A program made the position numbers and the translations under genes. The notes below the pieces were generated by a model that worked only from the letters and a program-made list of their open reading frames with translations, was not told where the DNA came from and searched no databases. Shown here one piece after another: positions 1-13,200 of a stretch of 64,000 nucleotides of DNA; the stretch's first letter is position 1; every line of letters begins with the position of its first letter. The stretch comes from Nissolia schottii (taxonomy: Eukaryota > Streptophyta > Magnoliopsida > Fabales > Fabaceae): assembly GCA_003254905.1 (NCBI GenBank), contig QANU01006283.1:512779-576778 (forward strand). Reading direction: 5' to 3'.

Positions 1-1210
1 CTTAGCTGTCTTCCGTAATATTTGTGTGTTTGTCGAATAGATCAACCATAAGCTTGAGTAGTTAAGTACCGTTGGCTTGCAAATATTACTCTATTAAAGT
101 GAATTAAAGTGACCTATGGCCTTTAATGCATAACTTGATGTATCTTTAAACAAATTAAGTATTATTTTCTCCATCCACTCTTAAATGTTACTTTTGACAA
201 AGACAAATAGATTAAGAAAGTAATTAATTTACATATACTTAAAGAAAGCATCAAGAGCTTATAATAAATTACTCTTCAAATAGTGAGAGAGATTGTTATA
301 AAAAATTATAATGCAATTAATACAATTATAAAAAGTTTATAATAAATAGAAGTATAGTTGAAAATGTAATAATTATTATTTTCTTAATTTAATTAAATTA
401 CATCTAAATTTTTGACAAATTAAAGTTTTGAATAAACTGAGACATCTAAATGTAATAATTATTACAGGTAACCCCTCAACAACATTAAGTCACTTAATAA
501 AAATTAAAGCAGTGAAATGATACTTTGAAAAACTCACAAATGTAGACAACTAACCTCTACACTAACAAATGTGTGTGATTTATTATGCTAATTTTTTTTC
601 GAGTAATGTTATGGTAAAAATCAAAATCTACCCTCACTAGACCCTACATAGGTTGGCCCACCATGGTATATCCCATACCTTAATGAGGATAATTATTTAA
701 GATTGTCAGTTTTAGTTGTTACAAGTCTATGCATGCATATTCTCATGTGAAATGAAACAAATATAATACATGCACAATAGAATTATCAATTATGGTATGT
801 GTACTAATCAAATATGGGACACAATGTCAATTCATTATACATTCATCATGAAACAAAATTTTAATATAATTCACATTCTATTAATATATCTCATCAAATT
901 ATGAATATGTAATAGTGAGTTGATACAGTGTTTCATGTCTAATGAATACAAATAACATTTTTGTACACAATAATATATATAGCTAGTAAGAATGAATGAA
1001 GTAAAAAGGTTGCTGTAAATTACATATGTGACCTTGTTACGAGGATCAACCACGTCACCTTGTTGTGCTTTCCACGTGTTGGTCTCCTTAAACTCACCTA
1101 ATTATGCGTCCTATTGAGGAGCTTTACCTGCATTTCAAATTAATTTCACATGATGATACATAAAAATGATGTAAAGGTACATAAAATTAAGTTAATTGAG
1201 CTTTATTTAC
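1..1210. other. AT-rich intergenic DNA, no convincing gene
   Basis: The first 1.2 kb is AT-rich and free of long open frames. Short exon-like pieces occur on the minus strand between about 1025 and 1125, near the better exon candidate at 1211-1339, but they do not join into one open frame with normal splice sites. I see no RNA gene here. Confidence 0.5.
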
Positions 1211-1339
1211 CATATTTGCCTTGGTGTCCTCCATGGTCATGAAAGGCTTTACTAGCCAATTGGGTCTTCCTTTTGCTTGTCCTTGAAAGGAAAAGAGATG
1301 TCTAGTTATCCAGTGATATTGCATTGGTAGCCCGGCCCT
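1211..1339 (-). pseudogene. Orphan exon-like fragment, unknown protein
   Basis: On the minus strand this 129-bp stretch is open for exactly 43 codons in one frame and closed in the other two. It follows a TTGATCAG acceptor and ends at an ATG|GTAAATAAAG donor. The peptide starts RAGLPMQYHWITRHLFSF and ends MTMEDTKANM, with a balanced composition unlike the AT-rich surroundings. I do not recognise the family. No first or last exon can be built around it; possible continuation pieces to its left are interrupted. It may be a relic of a degraded gene or a chance open stretch. Confidence 0.3.
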
Positions 1340-2178
1340 CTGATCAAGGTAAATAAAACATTGAAATTAATTTTTTTTTTTAAAAGTTAATTATACTAAT
1401 TTTTCTTGAGGTTGAATGAAACTATGTCTAAGAGATATCGACCTCCCGTAATGATAACAACTATCATTTATTATTAATGTGTTTTGTACATTATATTTAT
1501 CTTTCATATTTTTATAATCAGTAAATATTATATATAACCTCTTTTAGTCATCTCTTATAATGTGCAAAACAATTGTTCCTTGAACACGCAAATACAATTG
1601 CTAGTAATTTTCCTTCATCGTTTGGATTGATTAATTACATGCTCCATCAGATCGATCATTTAGGGTTATGATCAAATGCTCATTTTCAAATACTTGAACG
1701 TCACTACAAATGCATGTATTGAATTGCACATATGTTGCATGATAGGAGAGGGTGAGTACAAACGTAATTAAAAAGATCACAAGCACATAGATCTGAATCC
1801 TTAAATTTATTGTACAATGGTAGAAACATGTGATATTGAAATTTTTCACCGAATTGTTAATACTAGAACATGAAACCTAGAAACGACCGACCGAGGAGAT
1901 CTTCCTCCATAAGACAGTGATCTAAACTTCCCAATTTTGGTGAGCAATTAATGTTTTACAACATCAATGATCAAGTTTAGCTTGGATTTTACCAAAGTGC
2001 AAATGACATACAATTAATTAAGAAACCGAGTCCCCAAATATCCTTATTACTAATTGGAAATGCAGTTGCCATTGTATCAATATATAGGAATTTGGAGGCT
2101 TGGACATTAATATATAATTCACAAGGGTACGTTTACAAGATCAAGTTAGCTAGATTCATGCAATTTGAAACAGCTGCA
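1340..2178. other. Spacer downstream of the NAC gene
   Basis: AT-rich DNA that probably holds the 3' UTR of the minus-strand NAC gene at its right side (about 2000-2178). I see no other supported feature. Confidence 0.4.
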
Positions 2179-4494
2179 TCACCAAATGGAGTCCAAGTTG
2201 AATGGTTGCTCCTGTTGTTGTTGTTGTTGTTCTTGTTGTTCTTGTTGTTGCTGAGGCACATTACATTCTAAGACTTTCGAAGAAGAAGAAGCATTGAGAT
2301 CGTTCGAACTAATTAGGTCGGTTCCAACTTGATGGGAAACTCCTTGATTCATATATGATGATGCAATATTAAAGTGATGATGGTCGGCGGCGGCGGAGGC
2401 GGCTTCTCTTTGTTGATAATTCCTAAGCTGCAATGCCTTGAGGATCAAGGAATTCATGGAAATGTTGTTTGGATTCAGCATTAACCCGGAAGGCCATGGG
2501 ATTGATGGAAGGCAGGAAACGTTATCACTTGAAGATGATGGCCAATTCATGGCCAAGTTCATACTTGTGTTAACAATATTATTATTATTATTATTATTAC
2601 CACTACTAGTAAGATCATGGCAAACATTATTAATGTAAACTTGTCCTGAAATGTTGTTGATGTTAGGGAATGCATTACTTGAGGAATTGGCAATGTTGTT
2701 TAGGTTTGGGAGCTCAACATCACCAAATTCATTGACCATTGAGTTTGTGTCACATGGTGACTCAGGTTGGGAGGATGATGTTTGTTGTGGCTTTTTGGCT
2801 GCTATGCTCTTTTGGAATACCCTGCAAACCACCCATTCCTCCTACAAAAAGCGTATATTACAAATAAAAATTAATTAATTAATTAATTTAATCTCAACTA
2901 TGAAGCCTAATTAGCATGGACGTATATATGATTACATATAATAAGAAAAATATGTAATATGTTAAGTCTAAAAATTATCAGTATTAAAGGAATATTTATA
3001 TGTTAAAATAAAGGAAGAAATATAAAATAAAATATTTTCCTTAATTTATTTGACAGAATAATTTGAAATTAATGTCAACTAATTATTACGTTAATAATAT
3101 CACATTGTTTTTAAAGAATATTCCCACTAATTTATAATATTTATCATTTTTAAAAAAAATTGATATATTCTTCAATCAATGCATGCATCTCGTCAATTAA
3201 TTGGCTAAACATATTAATTCAATAATGTATCAAATTTGAGAAACGACAAATATTATGAAAGAGAATAAACAGTATTTTCATGTAACTAAGTTAATCTAAT
3301 TGTTGAGACATAAAATCATGCATGCATATATATACTTACTAACCTTTGATCTAAAGGGATTCTTGTTCTCTAATCTATATTCGTGCATGACCCAATTGCT
3401 TTTCTCACCCCTTGGAGCTCTTCCCTTATAGAACACTAGGGTTTTCTTCATTCCAACCAAAACCCCAGCACGAAAAATTTCCTTGTCTTTGCCTGTGGTT
3501 TTCCAGTAGCCTGATTGAGTGGCACGATTGGTTCGAAGCCCTGTTGGATACTTTCTATCTCTCATGCTAAAGAAATACCACTCCTTCTCCCCCATGGAGG
3601 CCTTACCTGTAATTATCACACAAATTAATTAATTAATCATCCTCCTTATTTTTATTTTTATTTTTTATATAATTTGTTCACTAGAAACTGTAGCTTGTAC
3701 CAATGGATTTCGTCAGCTGGTATTGCCATTCAAAGGGAAGGAAAATTAGAGAGTTGAAATGCCATAACTACTTCCACTTGATAATTTTTAATTTTGGTTT
3801 TAGATGTGTATGACGAAATTAGTTGGTTAGAATATACACGTTCAACATGCACTGGGGAATTATATTATATATATAATTATTATTGCATTGCATGGAATAT
3901 AATGCACCACACGCGGTAAAAATTGAACTGGTCAAACTACAATTTATGTGTAATGTGTAGTATGAAAAGATGAAGGCAAAAGAAACAAAGGCAAATTGCG
4001 GACTCCACAATGAATAAATATAAGATAGACAAATTAAAAGTGAGATCATGGATATTCTTAACTCTAAAATTGAGTTGAAAAATTAATAATTGGTTCAATT
4101 TTATTTTTTCTCTTTTTGATTGATTACTTAATTTCATAATTTGTTTCTAATAAATAGGTATATAATTTCAATGAAAGTTGCAGTATTTTCGATACAATCA
4201 ATGCCAAAGAACATAAAACCCTTAAAAATTAATCAATTGTCAAATAATCCTGAGAAATGAATTGAAACCATATGGTATACAATCATTCATACATATATAT
4301 GAGGAGAAATTATATGTCATATATATAGTATGAACTCTACCTGGGAGATCCCAAGGCTCAGACTTGTTGAGATCAACAACTGCCACAGCTTTTGATGTGA
4401 AGCCACTTTCAGACACTTTCCTTGTAAGATAATATGTGATCAGCTCTTCATCTGTTGGGTGGAATCTGAATCCAGGAGGTAGATTTTCCTCCAT
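2179..4494 (-). CDS. NAC058: NAC-domain transcription factor, NAC058-like
   Basis: DNA-binding transcription factor expected to act in the nucleus. Three exons read on the minus strand: 4494-4341, 3606-3344 and 2841-2179, with GT-AG introns in phase 1 and phase 0, the usual NAC positions; product 359 residues. The NAC domain spans about residues 5-151: [19 protein letters not shown] (A), [12 protein letters not shown] (B), the MGEKEWYFF and [14 protein letters not shown] block (C), then [31 protein letters not shown] and WVMHEYRL, closing with [12 protein letters not shown]. The start is the ATG opening MEENLPPG; the few codons before it begin only with TTG. The spacer between MHEYRL and EEWVVCRVF is short, as in Arabidopsis NAC058/NAC038 from memory. 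The C-terminal 200 residues are low complexity, with an Asn run, an AAADHHH patch and a Gln/Glu-rich end closing in LDSIW, as expected of an activation region. The NAC call is firm; the subgroup is likely. Confidence 0.92.
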
Positions 4495-4661
4495 TAATTC
4501 CCCAATCTTCTTCAAGCTTTTAAGATATATTCCCCTTAATTTGAAGAGGTTTTTGATTTATGACCAAAAAAGTGAGAGGAGGAGGGGAATGATATCCTCA
4601 AAAGTAAGCTCAATTACATCACCAAATTTGAGGTTCTTCAAGGCCTCCCCCACTTTATGGT

Positions 4662-4670
4662 TTTATAAAC
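4662..4670 (-). promoter_or_regulatory. Possible TATA box of the NAC gene
   Basis: On the minus strand a TTTATAAAA block lies about 170 bp before the NAC start codon, a normal spacing for a plant TATA box with a leader of roughly 140 bases. In AT-rich DNA this can also arise by chance. Confidence 0.35.
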
Positions 4671-6285
4671 TCACCCTTCAACAAGAAGCTTCCTTAATTA
4701 GATCATAGTCATCATCACATTTTTGTTAAGTACATGATATAGCTAACCCTTTGACAAAGATGGTACCCTCCATAAACAAAACTATATATTTGTAATTAAA
4801 TAAATGGGTATAATTGTTGTGTACGCTTTACATTGTCATCCAATCAAATTATTTTATATGCATGACTTTTTAAATAGTAGGTAAGACTGTAAGAGAGTCG
4901 GTTATTTTTATTTATGTGACAGCATTAATTTAATTAGATGATCGTATAAAAATAATTTTACACTGTCAGTATATAACAATTAAACTCAGAGAAATAATAT
5001 GCTTGAGATTTTCAAGGGTTGTAGATTTACCAAATTGTCACTAGGGCTTTGATATATTTATTTAACAACCCAAGAATATACATACCAGTGACCTTGACTC
5101 TATCAATGTGGTGTGTTATGTGTCATGTTCAATTTAGAGGAATAATTGAAAATATATGATTTTTTTGACAATTTTTATTATTAGTAAGACTGGTTGCGGT
5201 TTTAATTGTGCACGAGGGGGTTGAGTCTATGTTACACCATATTGGGGATTGTGATAATCGCATACATTTCAATGTTTTTCTATGATCCTGTCCAACCACC
5301 TCACCCATTTCTACCCACCAAAACCTTTTCACGCTAGTCCAACGGGAACATGGCTTCTCGTAACCCATATCCTCTTTAATTATTTTTTTAATTTATTCAC
5401 ACTTGTATTTTTGTCTACACCCACACCGTCTTTTTCTCCCTCGCAGCAAACGCATATATATTGTGGTAACCAAGAGTGAAGTTTGATTTCCTAATAATAG
5501 AGCTTTTGAATGACGGTGATTCAATTGAGATTAAATTAATTTTGATGTAATATTAATATAAATATTTTATGCTACCAATCAATTAAATATTATTGTACAT
5601 GCGACTTTTGATATAATTATTTAATAATCAAATACTTTCATAACGTGGTACTGTTGTGTAAAAAAATTTATGTTGGCATTACAATAAAATTAAATCATAT
5701 TAATAAATAAATAAAATATATATTATATCTTTTATACGGTCCCACTTTTATCATAGTTTTTGTTTTGCAACATATTTTCTAGGGAATCATATTAACATGC
5801 CCTTAAATAGAATTACTTATTCGAATAAAAAAATAGAATTACTTATAGCAATTTCATGTTTTATTAACAAATTAAACTTATTTTTACACATATACAGCAG
5901 TTGCACAGCAACTTAAAATTGGTCAAGGTGATGGATATGTATCTTGACTCTTTAATTAAATATCTCAAGTTTGAATATTAGAAATGTTAAAAAAAAAAGA
6001 AGAAAACATTGTTGAAAAAAACTCCTATTCTCTTCAGTGACCTCTATTAAATTAGGTTAAATTAATCAAATTCTTAGTAATTAGATATCGTTTATAATTG
6101 AGACAAAATAATATATATTATTAGCAGTTGCACTCGAGATCAAAATAATGCATAGCGGTGAGGGGAAGCATGTAGTAAGTAATCTCAACGACAGAAAAGA
6201 GAGGGGACAAATCATACAAAAAAAAGTCAGCTAAAAGAGTGCATTAAGGGCCAATGGGACACGCCTGATAGAATAAAACGCCTGA
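4671..6285. other. Upstream region of the NAC gene, AT-rich
   Basis: Contains the NAC promoter and about 1.6 kb of AT-rich DNA. Around 4815-4985 there is a weak inverted repeat, with TTTACATTGTCATCCAATC at one end and the complement of a TTTACACTGTCAGTATATA block at the other. It looks like a degraded MITE. No gene is visible. Confidence 0.4.
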
Positions 6286-6294
6286 TAGAATAAA

Positions 6295-6949
6295 GGGTTA
6301 ATAAACTTACATCTTTTTATTATAACTGTTGTACACTTAAATCTTTAACATTATAAAATATGCAATTTGATTTTCTTAACTTTCTAAATAATGGAAATAA
6401 GATATTTCGTCACTTTTAACGGCTAAAAAATTTGTTAGTACACATGTGTCTATCACATGATGTATTGTAAAGACAAAATTATCATTTCTTTAAAATAAAA
6501 ATAAAAGAAAAACTATTTTTTTTTAAAAAAAGAACACAATTCTCCAAAATCCTTTCACTGTGACCTCCCTCTCCCTTTTTAAATAGAACTTAATGCCCCC
6601 AACCTCTTTCATGCTTATTACCATTGTTCTTTGCTTTTTCCATTTTTCTTCGGCGATTGCTTCTGATTTCTACTGTTATCGGTGCTATTTTTCTTTTACT
6701 GTTATTCCTGTTTTGTTATCAAAAAATTAGTTGTTCTTTTATTTTTATTTTTAAGAAAGGATAGTTTTGTCCTTATAATACATAATGTGACAGACATATG
6801 CGTACTAACAGACATTTTACAAGTTAAAAGTGATGGAATGTCTTATTTACATTATTTAGAAAGCTTCGAGGGTCGAATTGCACATTTTGCAATGTTAGGG
6901 GGTTAAGTGCACAACAACCATAGTATAGAGGGGTAAGTTGCAATTAACC
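6295..6949. mobile_element. Non-autonomous Mutator-like element (MULE MITE), 655 bp
   Basis: The ends form long imperfect inverted repeats of about 80 bp: the left starts GGGTTAATAAACTTACATC and the complement of the right starts GGTTAATTGCAACTTACCCC, and both run on through a TGTTGTRCACTTAA block. It is flanked by an exact 9-bp duplication TAGAATAAA (6286-6294 and 6950-6958), as Mutator-like elements make. The core has no transposase and is richer in C/T (about 6540-6720) than its surroundings, so it may be captured host sequence. A second copy of the 17-bp flank ACGCCTGATAGAATAAA lies just to the left. Confidence 0.75.
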
Positions 6950-6959
6950 TAGAATAAAG

Positions 6960-8990
6960 TCAGATAGTATAAGATTTGATTTTATAAGACCCAATTAAAT
7001 AAAAATTTATTGTAATACTATGCAGCATTTGGTATGTCAATGTATATTGAATATTACATAAGATAATATTATCATTTAATAAATAATTTTAACTAAAAGT
7101 ATACATTTACCAAATAAATAAATAGTAGAGTTTTTTATTGAATAAAAATTCATACATAAGGGTTATCATTCATATATTTTTATTTTTTATTTTTCAACTA
7201 CAATTATTTTTAATATTTCTTATTTTTGTTATAAAAATTATATATAATTCATACTAAATAATATTTATCATTTATTTAATTTTAATAAATATTTATCATT
7301 ATAATTAAATATAAAATAAAAATACATATAATAATTTCTCTGTTTCTCTATTATATAATATAATATTTCCTATTTTTATAATTAAATATAATAAGAAATT
7401 ATATTAACAAGTATTTTTTATTAATTATTTAATTATATATTTTTAAATTAATATAATTAGTTCTATTTTAGTTATTTAACATTTGAATTATATAAAATAT
7501 AATTTATATTATAAATTATTTATTATTTATATATTTTATGCAATAATTTAATATTATTATTATTATTAGTTTTTAATTATATTTAACTATTACTATTATT
7601 ATTTATTACTTTAATTATAAATTATTATTTTTTATCATTTATTATTATTATTATATATAATTTTAGTTATCTGTACTTTAATTATTATTTATTTAGATTG
7701 GATAGAGCTATACATCATTTTGATGTAAAAGAGCTGATTAACTTTACATGTGATACCAAACCGACACTAAGACATTGACATTACCTAGAAAAATTTCCAT
7801 GCACTGTTGGTTTATGTATGTTACTGGTGGTTAAAATGGTGACCAACCCACATGACTGTGTTCATGTAAGGCTAAACCTTTCTGTTGGACCTTCAAACCT
7901 CACCTCATCATCTCATGCACCAATATCACTTAATTGTAATCTTCGAAGCATATACTAAATGTCAATCCTAACAAGAACTTTGTGAGTCCTGCATATCATG
8001 CTTGTTTCCTGCACACTATACCTATAGATAGGTTTCTAATTTCTAGAAGCACAACCTTTTCCTCTCTCTTAGTCTAAGCTACTATAACTTCCCAACAATT
8101 ATAGCCTTTTTAATTTGCCACTTGGTAACTGAATTATTATATTATATATTATGTTATACTATATTATATTATACATATATCTCAAAGTCAAAAAAATCAA
8201 AGATGATCAAAATTGCGGGTTATCTTATAATTAATGCCACGTGTCCTGATAGTAGCTTATATCAAAATTTCTCCATCTGTCCTTTCGTATCATTCTATTT
8301 CCCTACTCACTTTTTTTTTTTTTTTTGTACTTGTTATTATTTTCCTCCTTTTCTTCTTCTATGCTATCTATCCTTTTGTCTTCACTCAAGTTTTCAAATA
8401 TAATATTTTCACTCCCGTCTATCTTTCTTCCAACAGTTCAAATTAACATATGAAAATTATAATAGTCTCCTGAAACTTCAAAACTTAGTGTGTAATTGTT
8501 TTATTTTATTTTTGTTGGCTGAGAAAAAGTCCTTGATCTCATTTCAATATCATAACTTGACGTGCTTGGAACTTCAAATAATTACTCACTATTTTCTTTT
8601 TTTCTTTTTGTGAAACTTAAAATTAATAATCATAAATTCATCATATTATGTGATATTTTTAAATATTTAAAAATATATATAATTTCACATTGTTGTGTTT
8701 TTTTTTAATATATATAAATGTGATGAACTTATATTAATCACAAGCAAACACCTCTTAAGTCCTTCAAGTATTTGTTATTTCAAATTAACTTACATGCTTT
8801 TTAAACTCAAATAATTAATATGTCATGATATATAAGCAACAAATGTAATCCAACTTTCTTTTAGTATTCAACCTGCATGCATTTAGTGTCCCAGAAATGT
8901 ATTACATTTTTTTTATTTTTTCCTGGATGTTATACAAATATATTGATTTAAGAATGAACTAAAAAATACAAAATGATATATCATTAAAGG
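6960..8990. other. Very AT-rich intergenic DNA with ATT/TA simple repeats
   Basis: From about 7020 to 7690 the sequence is almost pure A/T with runs of ATT and TTA units. A long T run lies at 8309-8327. No gene or RNA is supported. The stretch 7740-8100 has more even composition but no open frame of note. Confidence 0.5.
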
Positions 8991-9475
8991 TGAAAGTAAG
9001 TTAAGTTATTCGTTCATTGAAGGCCTTCTTCCTAACCCATTTAAAGCCTAATTTAACCTAACCTATTTAACAACCAAATCATGCATGAGCTTTTTTTAGA
9101 AGCCTTTTATTTTTAACCTATAATACTAGGTCATATGCTATTAAAAAAATCTCATCAAACTTGATAAGATGACCTATTTATAAATTTTCATCATCATCGT
9201 CGGCTTGACAAGCACTCATGTGCCAACCAAGCCAAATTTTTTATTTTATAAATATTAATTATATGATACATACATTCTTTTAGTAGTAATATAAGTAAGT
9301 AATAATTTAACAAAAATAAAAATAAATATATGTTTGTTGGTTATAGAAATTATTAATTAGGATGTAGTGGGTTGTATTAAACGAAAAATTATATAAAAAT
9401 TTATATATTTAGAATACTAATCGGACCCATTTAAGCTAAAGTCTTATTCTATCAAGCCCATTTTCTCTCATAGTT
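8990..9475. mobile_element. Degraded hAT-like element (AGGGGTG family)
   Basis: The left end AAAGGTGAAAGTAAGTTAAG and the complement of the right end resemble the ends of the element at 9638-10210. The interior shares its typical wording (AACCTATTTAAC, GGCTTGACAAGC). Boundaries are approximate and I see no target duplication. Confidence 0.35.
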
Positions 9476-9637
9476 ATCATGAAATATAGAGGTAATGTCA
9501 TTTAATTCTAATTTGAATATAATCAATGTCTTTATGAGTACTAGTAGGGTTGCAGGCACTGCATGCCTACGTATATGGAGAGTAGGAGCAATTTTAATTT
9601 TAATTTTTTTAGAGGTGGGTTAAGAGATGGTGAATAG

Positions 9638-10210
9638 AGGGGTGGGAATAAGTCAAGCCTCGCACTAAACAACCCAGACTTGTATCATAAATTTTTTGTC
9701 TGAGTCTGAGCTATTACATGTTAAAAGCCATTTTTTTTTTGCATGACTTGACCTATTTTAGAAGCTTGAGTTGGCCTAAAAGCCTAGTAGGCCAACCTCT
9801 TTTTATTTATTTATTAAATATATTATAATAAATATATTATATTAAATAAATTTATCTTTGAATGAATAAATCTATGTAATAAAAATAAATATATTATAGC
9901 AACGTATGAATATATTACATTTGCATAAGTTAACATAATAATTCAAGTTAGCTTGGTGGTAGATTTGCAAGGATTGACATAACTTGTGTTTGATTATCAT
10001 TTTATTAATTTGAATAATAATTATATATGAGTTTAAACAGATTAACCTACCAAGTCAAACAGGTGTTGTGACTAGTCTAGGCCTGACTCATTTAACTAAA
10101 TAGACTTTATAATTGACCTGAATCCAAGTCAATTTTTAAATGAGCCAGACCATTAGCATGCATGCCCAGGCCACAGCCCTTGTCAAGCTGCCTAGCTTGT
10201 TCTCACCCCT
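9638..10210. mobile_element. Non-autonomous hAT-like element, 573 bp
   Basis: Terminal inverted repeats AGGGGTGGGAATAAG (left) and AGGGGTGAGAACAAG (complement of right) differ at two of 15 positions. The flanking octamers GTGAATAG and AATAATAG match at five of eight positions, in keeping with an old 8-bp hAT duplication. The inside has no transposase; it holds repeated TTGACCTATTT and CTAGGCCTGACTC-type words also seen near 9.0 and 45.3 kb in this window. Confidence 0.5.
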
Positions 10211-13200
10211 AATAATAGGGAGTGGATAGTGAGTAATGAGTGATAGTGAGTAGTGGAGAGTGGATTATGAAATGCATATTAATGTCCTTTTTATTAATAA
10301 TGATGTGTGAATGTAAAAAAAAAAATAAACTAATAGACAAATATGAAAAGAAAATTATAGAAAAAAAAGTTTATTTTCTTATTCCCTTTATCTATTTATT
10401 AATATTAGTATAGAAGTATAGATAATATCTCATAGATGCCTACATGAAAGCATGGACTAAATCACCCTAAAGAATCGCTTTTTGTTATCCTTCCTGTAAT
10501 TCACTTCACTAAAGAATCAGTAAAGCTTGTTATTAACGTATAACTTTCTTTTTGTCTGTACTAATGTATAACTTGAATAAGATATATTTTTTTGTCAGGT
10601 ATAATTTCGATGAGATGAATTAAATTCCATTAATTATGCATATAAAACCATTAAATTAATTGTCTTCTCGATCTGATCAACTTAAACTTTTGAGAGAGAT
10701 AGATTTTAAGATAGTATCAGAATCCCTATGACTAAAAAAGTCAAGGGTTTGATCCTTCATGTCCACCATTTTAAAAAAAAAAATCATGCACGTTACAAGC
10801 CAAAAAAGTTCTTACACGAGAGGGCAAGTCATTAAAATTATTTTCCTCCATCAGATATGGTTCTTAAGAACATTGTGGGTTGGTCTTTTTTATTTTTTTT
10901 TTCAAAAAAAAAAGAAGAGAGAGCAAGTTGAATGATGAAGTTTGGACTCTGAAACTATGCCCAGCCCAAATTTTAGGTTGGCTTTGGTTTAATGGATTGG
11001 ATTGTGTTTCATGGTCCACAGTTGTTTAGGCAGCAATGTTAAGCAAAAATCAGTCATTAAAAATCTTGGACGCCATCACTATGATAAGTGGAGCATAGAG
11101 AGTAATGCTATTCATGAGCTTAAAATTTCTAGACACCCAACACCCTAATCACACGAGCGTGTGGTTCACCTTCGAGCAAGAGAGAAAGTAAAAATAAATA
11201 AATAAATAAAAGATGGTAGACTCTCACATAAATGATAAGTGTCTATATTTGACGACATATAATAAAAATTGTAATTAAAAAGATCTAATTTTTTATGCTC
11301 TAAACTATATAAATTTAAGTGTACAATTATCATTTTTTGCTTCACTTTAATAGTTACAAAATAGGAATATCATTCCATTATTTTGATAGGTGAAATATAA
11401 GTATAGTACTATAAAATAACATTGAAAACAACTCTTTTTAAAAAAAAACTCAAATGACTTATTAATGGTCATGTTTTGCGCAATCTTTCTCTCACAAGCA
11501 AGGAACATACCATTCAAGTCCTCTCTATACATGAAATTATTGCTGATTACACGAAGAAGGACACTTGATGAACTTCCTCCTCTGCTTTCTAGCTCTAAGC
11601 TAACAATTTACTGAAATTGCTAAATCTGTGTTTGGTTTAAAGTTTGCAAAATTGATTGAGTTAACTTGATTATGCAAACTTGATTTTTATTAGAATTAAC
11701 TTAACTCTAACATTATTTACGTTTGAAAATATATTTACCAAAAGTGAGTTTGATATGATTAAAAAAGGTTGTTTGGATAACATTGATAAAAATCATTTGT
11801 AGTGTGTTTAGATACATCATACATTTAAATGGTGATACTGTACAACATTAAGTTCATTTTTGTTTTTATTCAATTCATACTCTATGTGGATATTTGCTTA
11901 ACGCAAAAGCAACAAAATATTGCTTTCGTGTGTGAGGACCCAAAATTAAATTTAAAGCCGAAATTGGTCTTGCATTAAATAACCCAAACGTGATGACAAA
12001 CTGTTCAACTTCAATGCAAATATTTTGCTTCATACCTCTCTGACGTGCATTATTTCATTTTTCCTCTGCCCTTTTTTATACATGTTGTTTTCAAGTCCAC
12101 TATCACCTTAATGATCAATTACTACTACAAGTTTATTTATGCCACCTTAGCTGACTTAGATCATGATGAGGAAATGATTGAATCATAAAATTCTTAGTTA
12201 GACACAATGTTTGGAATAAAGTAGTCATGGGAAGCCAAAATGGAGAAATTTAAACTAATAAATTAACGAGTCAAGTGAAAGAAAAAAATAGGTTAGACAT
12301 CACATCATGTCTTAAAACTTTAAAATAATGAGTTTATAGATCTTACTAAATATATATTCTTTACAGTATCACATCCCAAGCAAACTCACGCTAGAAAACA
12401 CAAAAGTGTGTTACACATCACATTTTTATTTAAAACCTTAAGATAATGAGTTTATGAGTATTTTTAAATATATATTTTTCATTTAATCCATTATCATCAA
12501 TATAAAACTTTACATCACACTTAAAATATGACAAACAAGTGTATCATCTCATTTATAGACATACTCACAATAAAGTTAAGAGGACTCACAAATAAGTAAA
12601 TATATTTTAAATAAAATTAATAGAAAATATTTTTATTTTTATTGTAAGTGTGACTAAAAAGTGAGATGATAAAATTATGCTCATTCAAGATTCTCTCGAT
12701 TGAATCATTGTGGTGATGCTTAAGTTGTTTGGTATAACACATAAGTGACCCCCACCTTTCATGGCAATGTATAATCAACTAAAGTAGTGTAGAACACCTA
12801 ATAAGTCGGCCAAACTCCTTAAATAAATTTAATAAGAAAAAGAAATACATAATAATAATAATAATAATAATAATATTCACTAATCCTATGAGGACAAAAT
12901 CTGTGCTGCATTCTGCAATCTTAGTAGCCAAGTTCAAGACAAGGATCAATTAAGAGAGGATTGCTAAAAGCATTCCCAAATTGACACAGACAACAACAGC
13001 TTTTTAAAAAGTCTTTTTATTCCTTCAGTTGGTAAAATGCCTTCTTCATTAAACAGAGGAAAACCCTTCCATGTTTTCGGTGTTTTGGTCCTGAAGCAAT
13101 AAACCTTTAATGCATTTTAATTTGGCATACGAAACCTTTCAATACATATTTTGATTAAAAATTATATGTGTGTACAACTTTTTTTTTTTTCTTCATGAAA

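Noticed and set aside
2179-2841. miR164 target site in the last NAC exon
   Set aside because: No stretch resembling the miR164 target was seen in the exon; many CUC-type NAC genes have it, this one does not appear to.
5129-5368. Minus-strand open frame of 79 codons upstream of the NAC gene
   Set aside because: No known motif and no splice partners; not better than chance.
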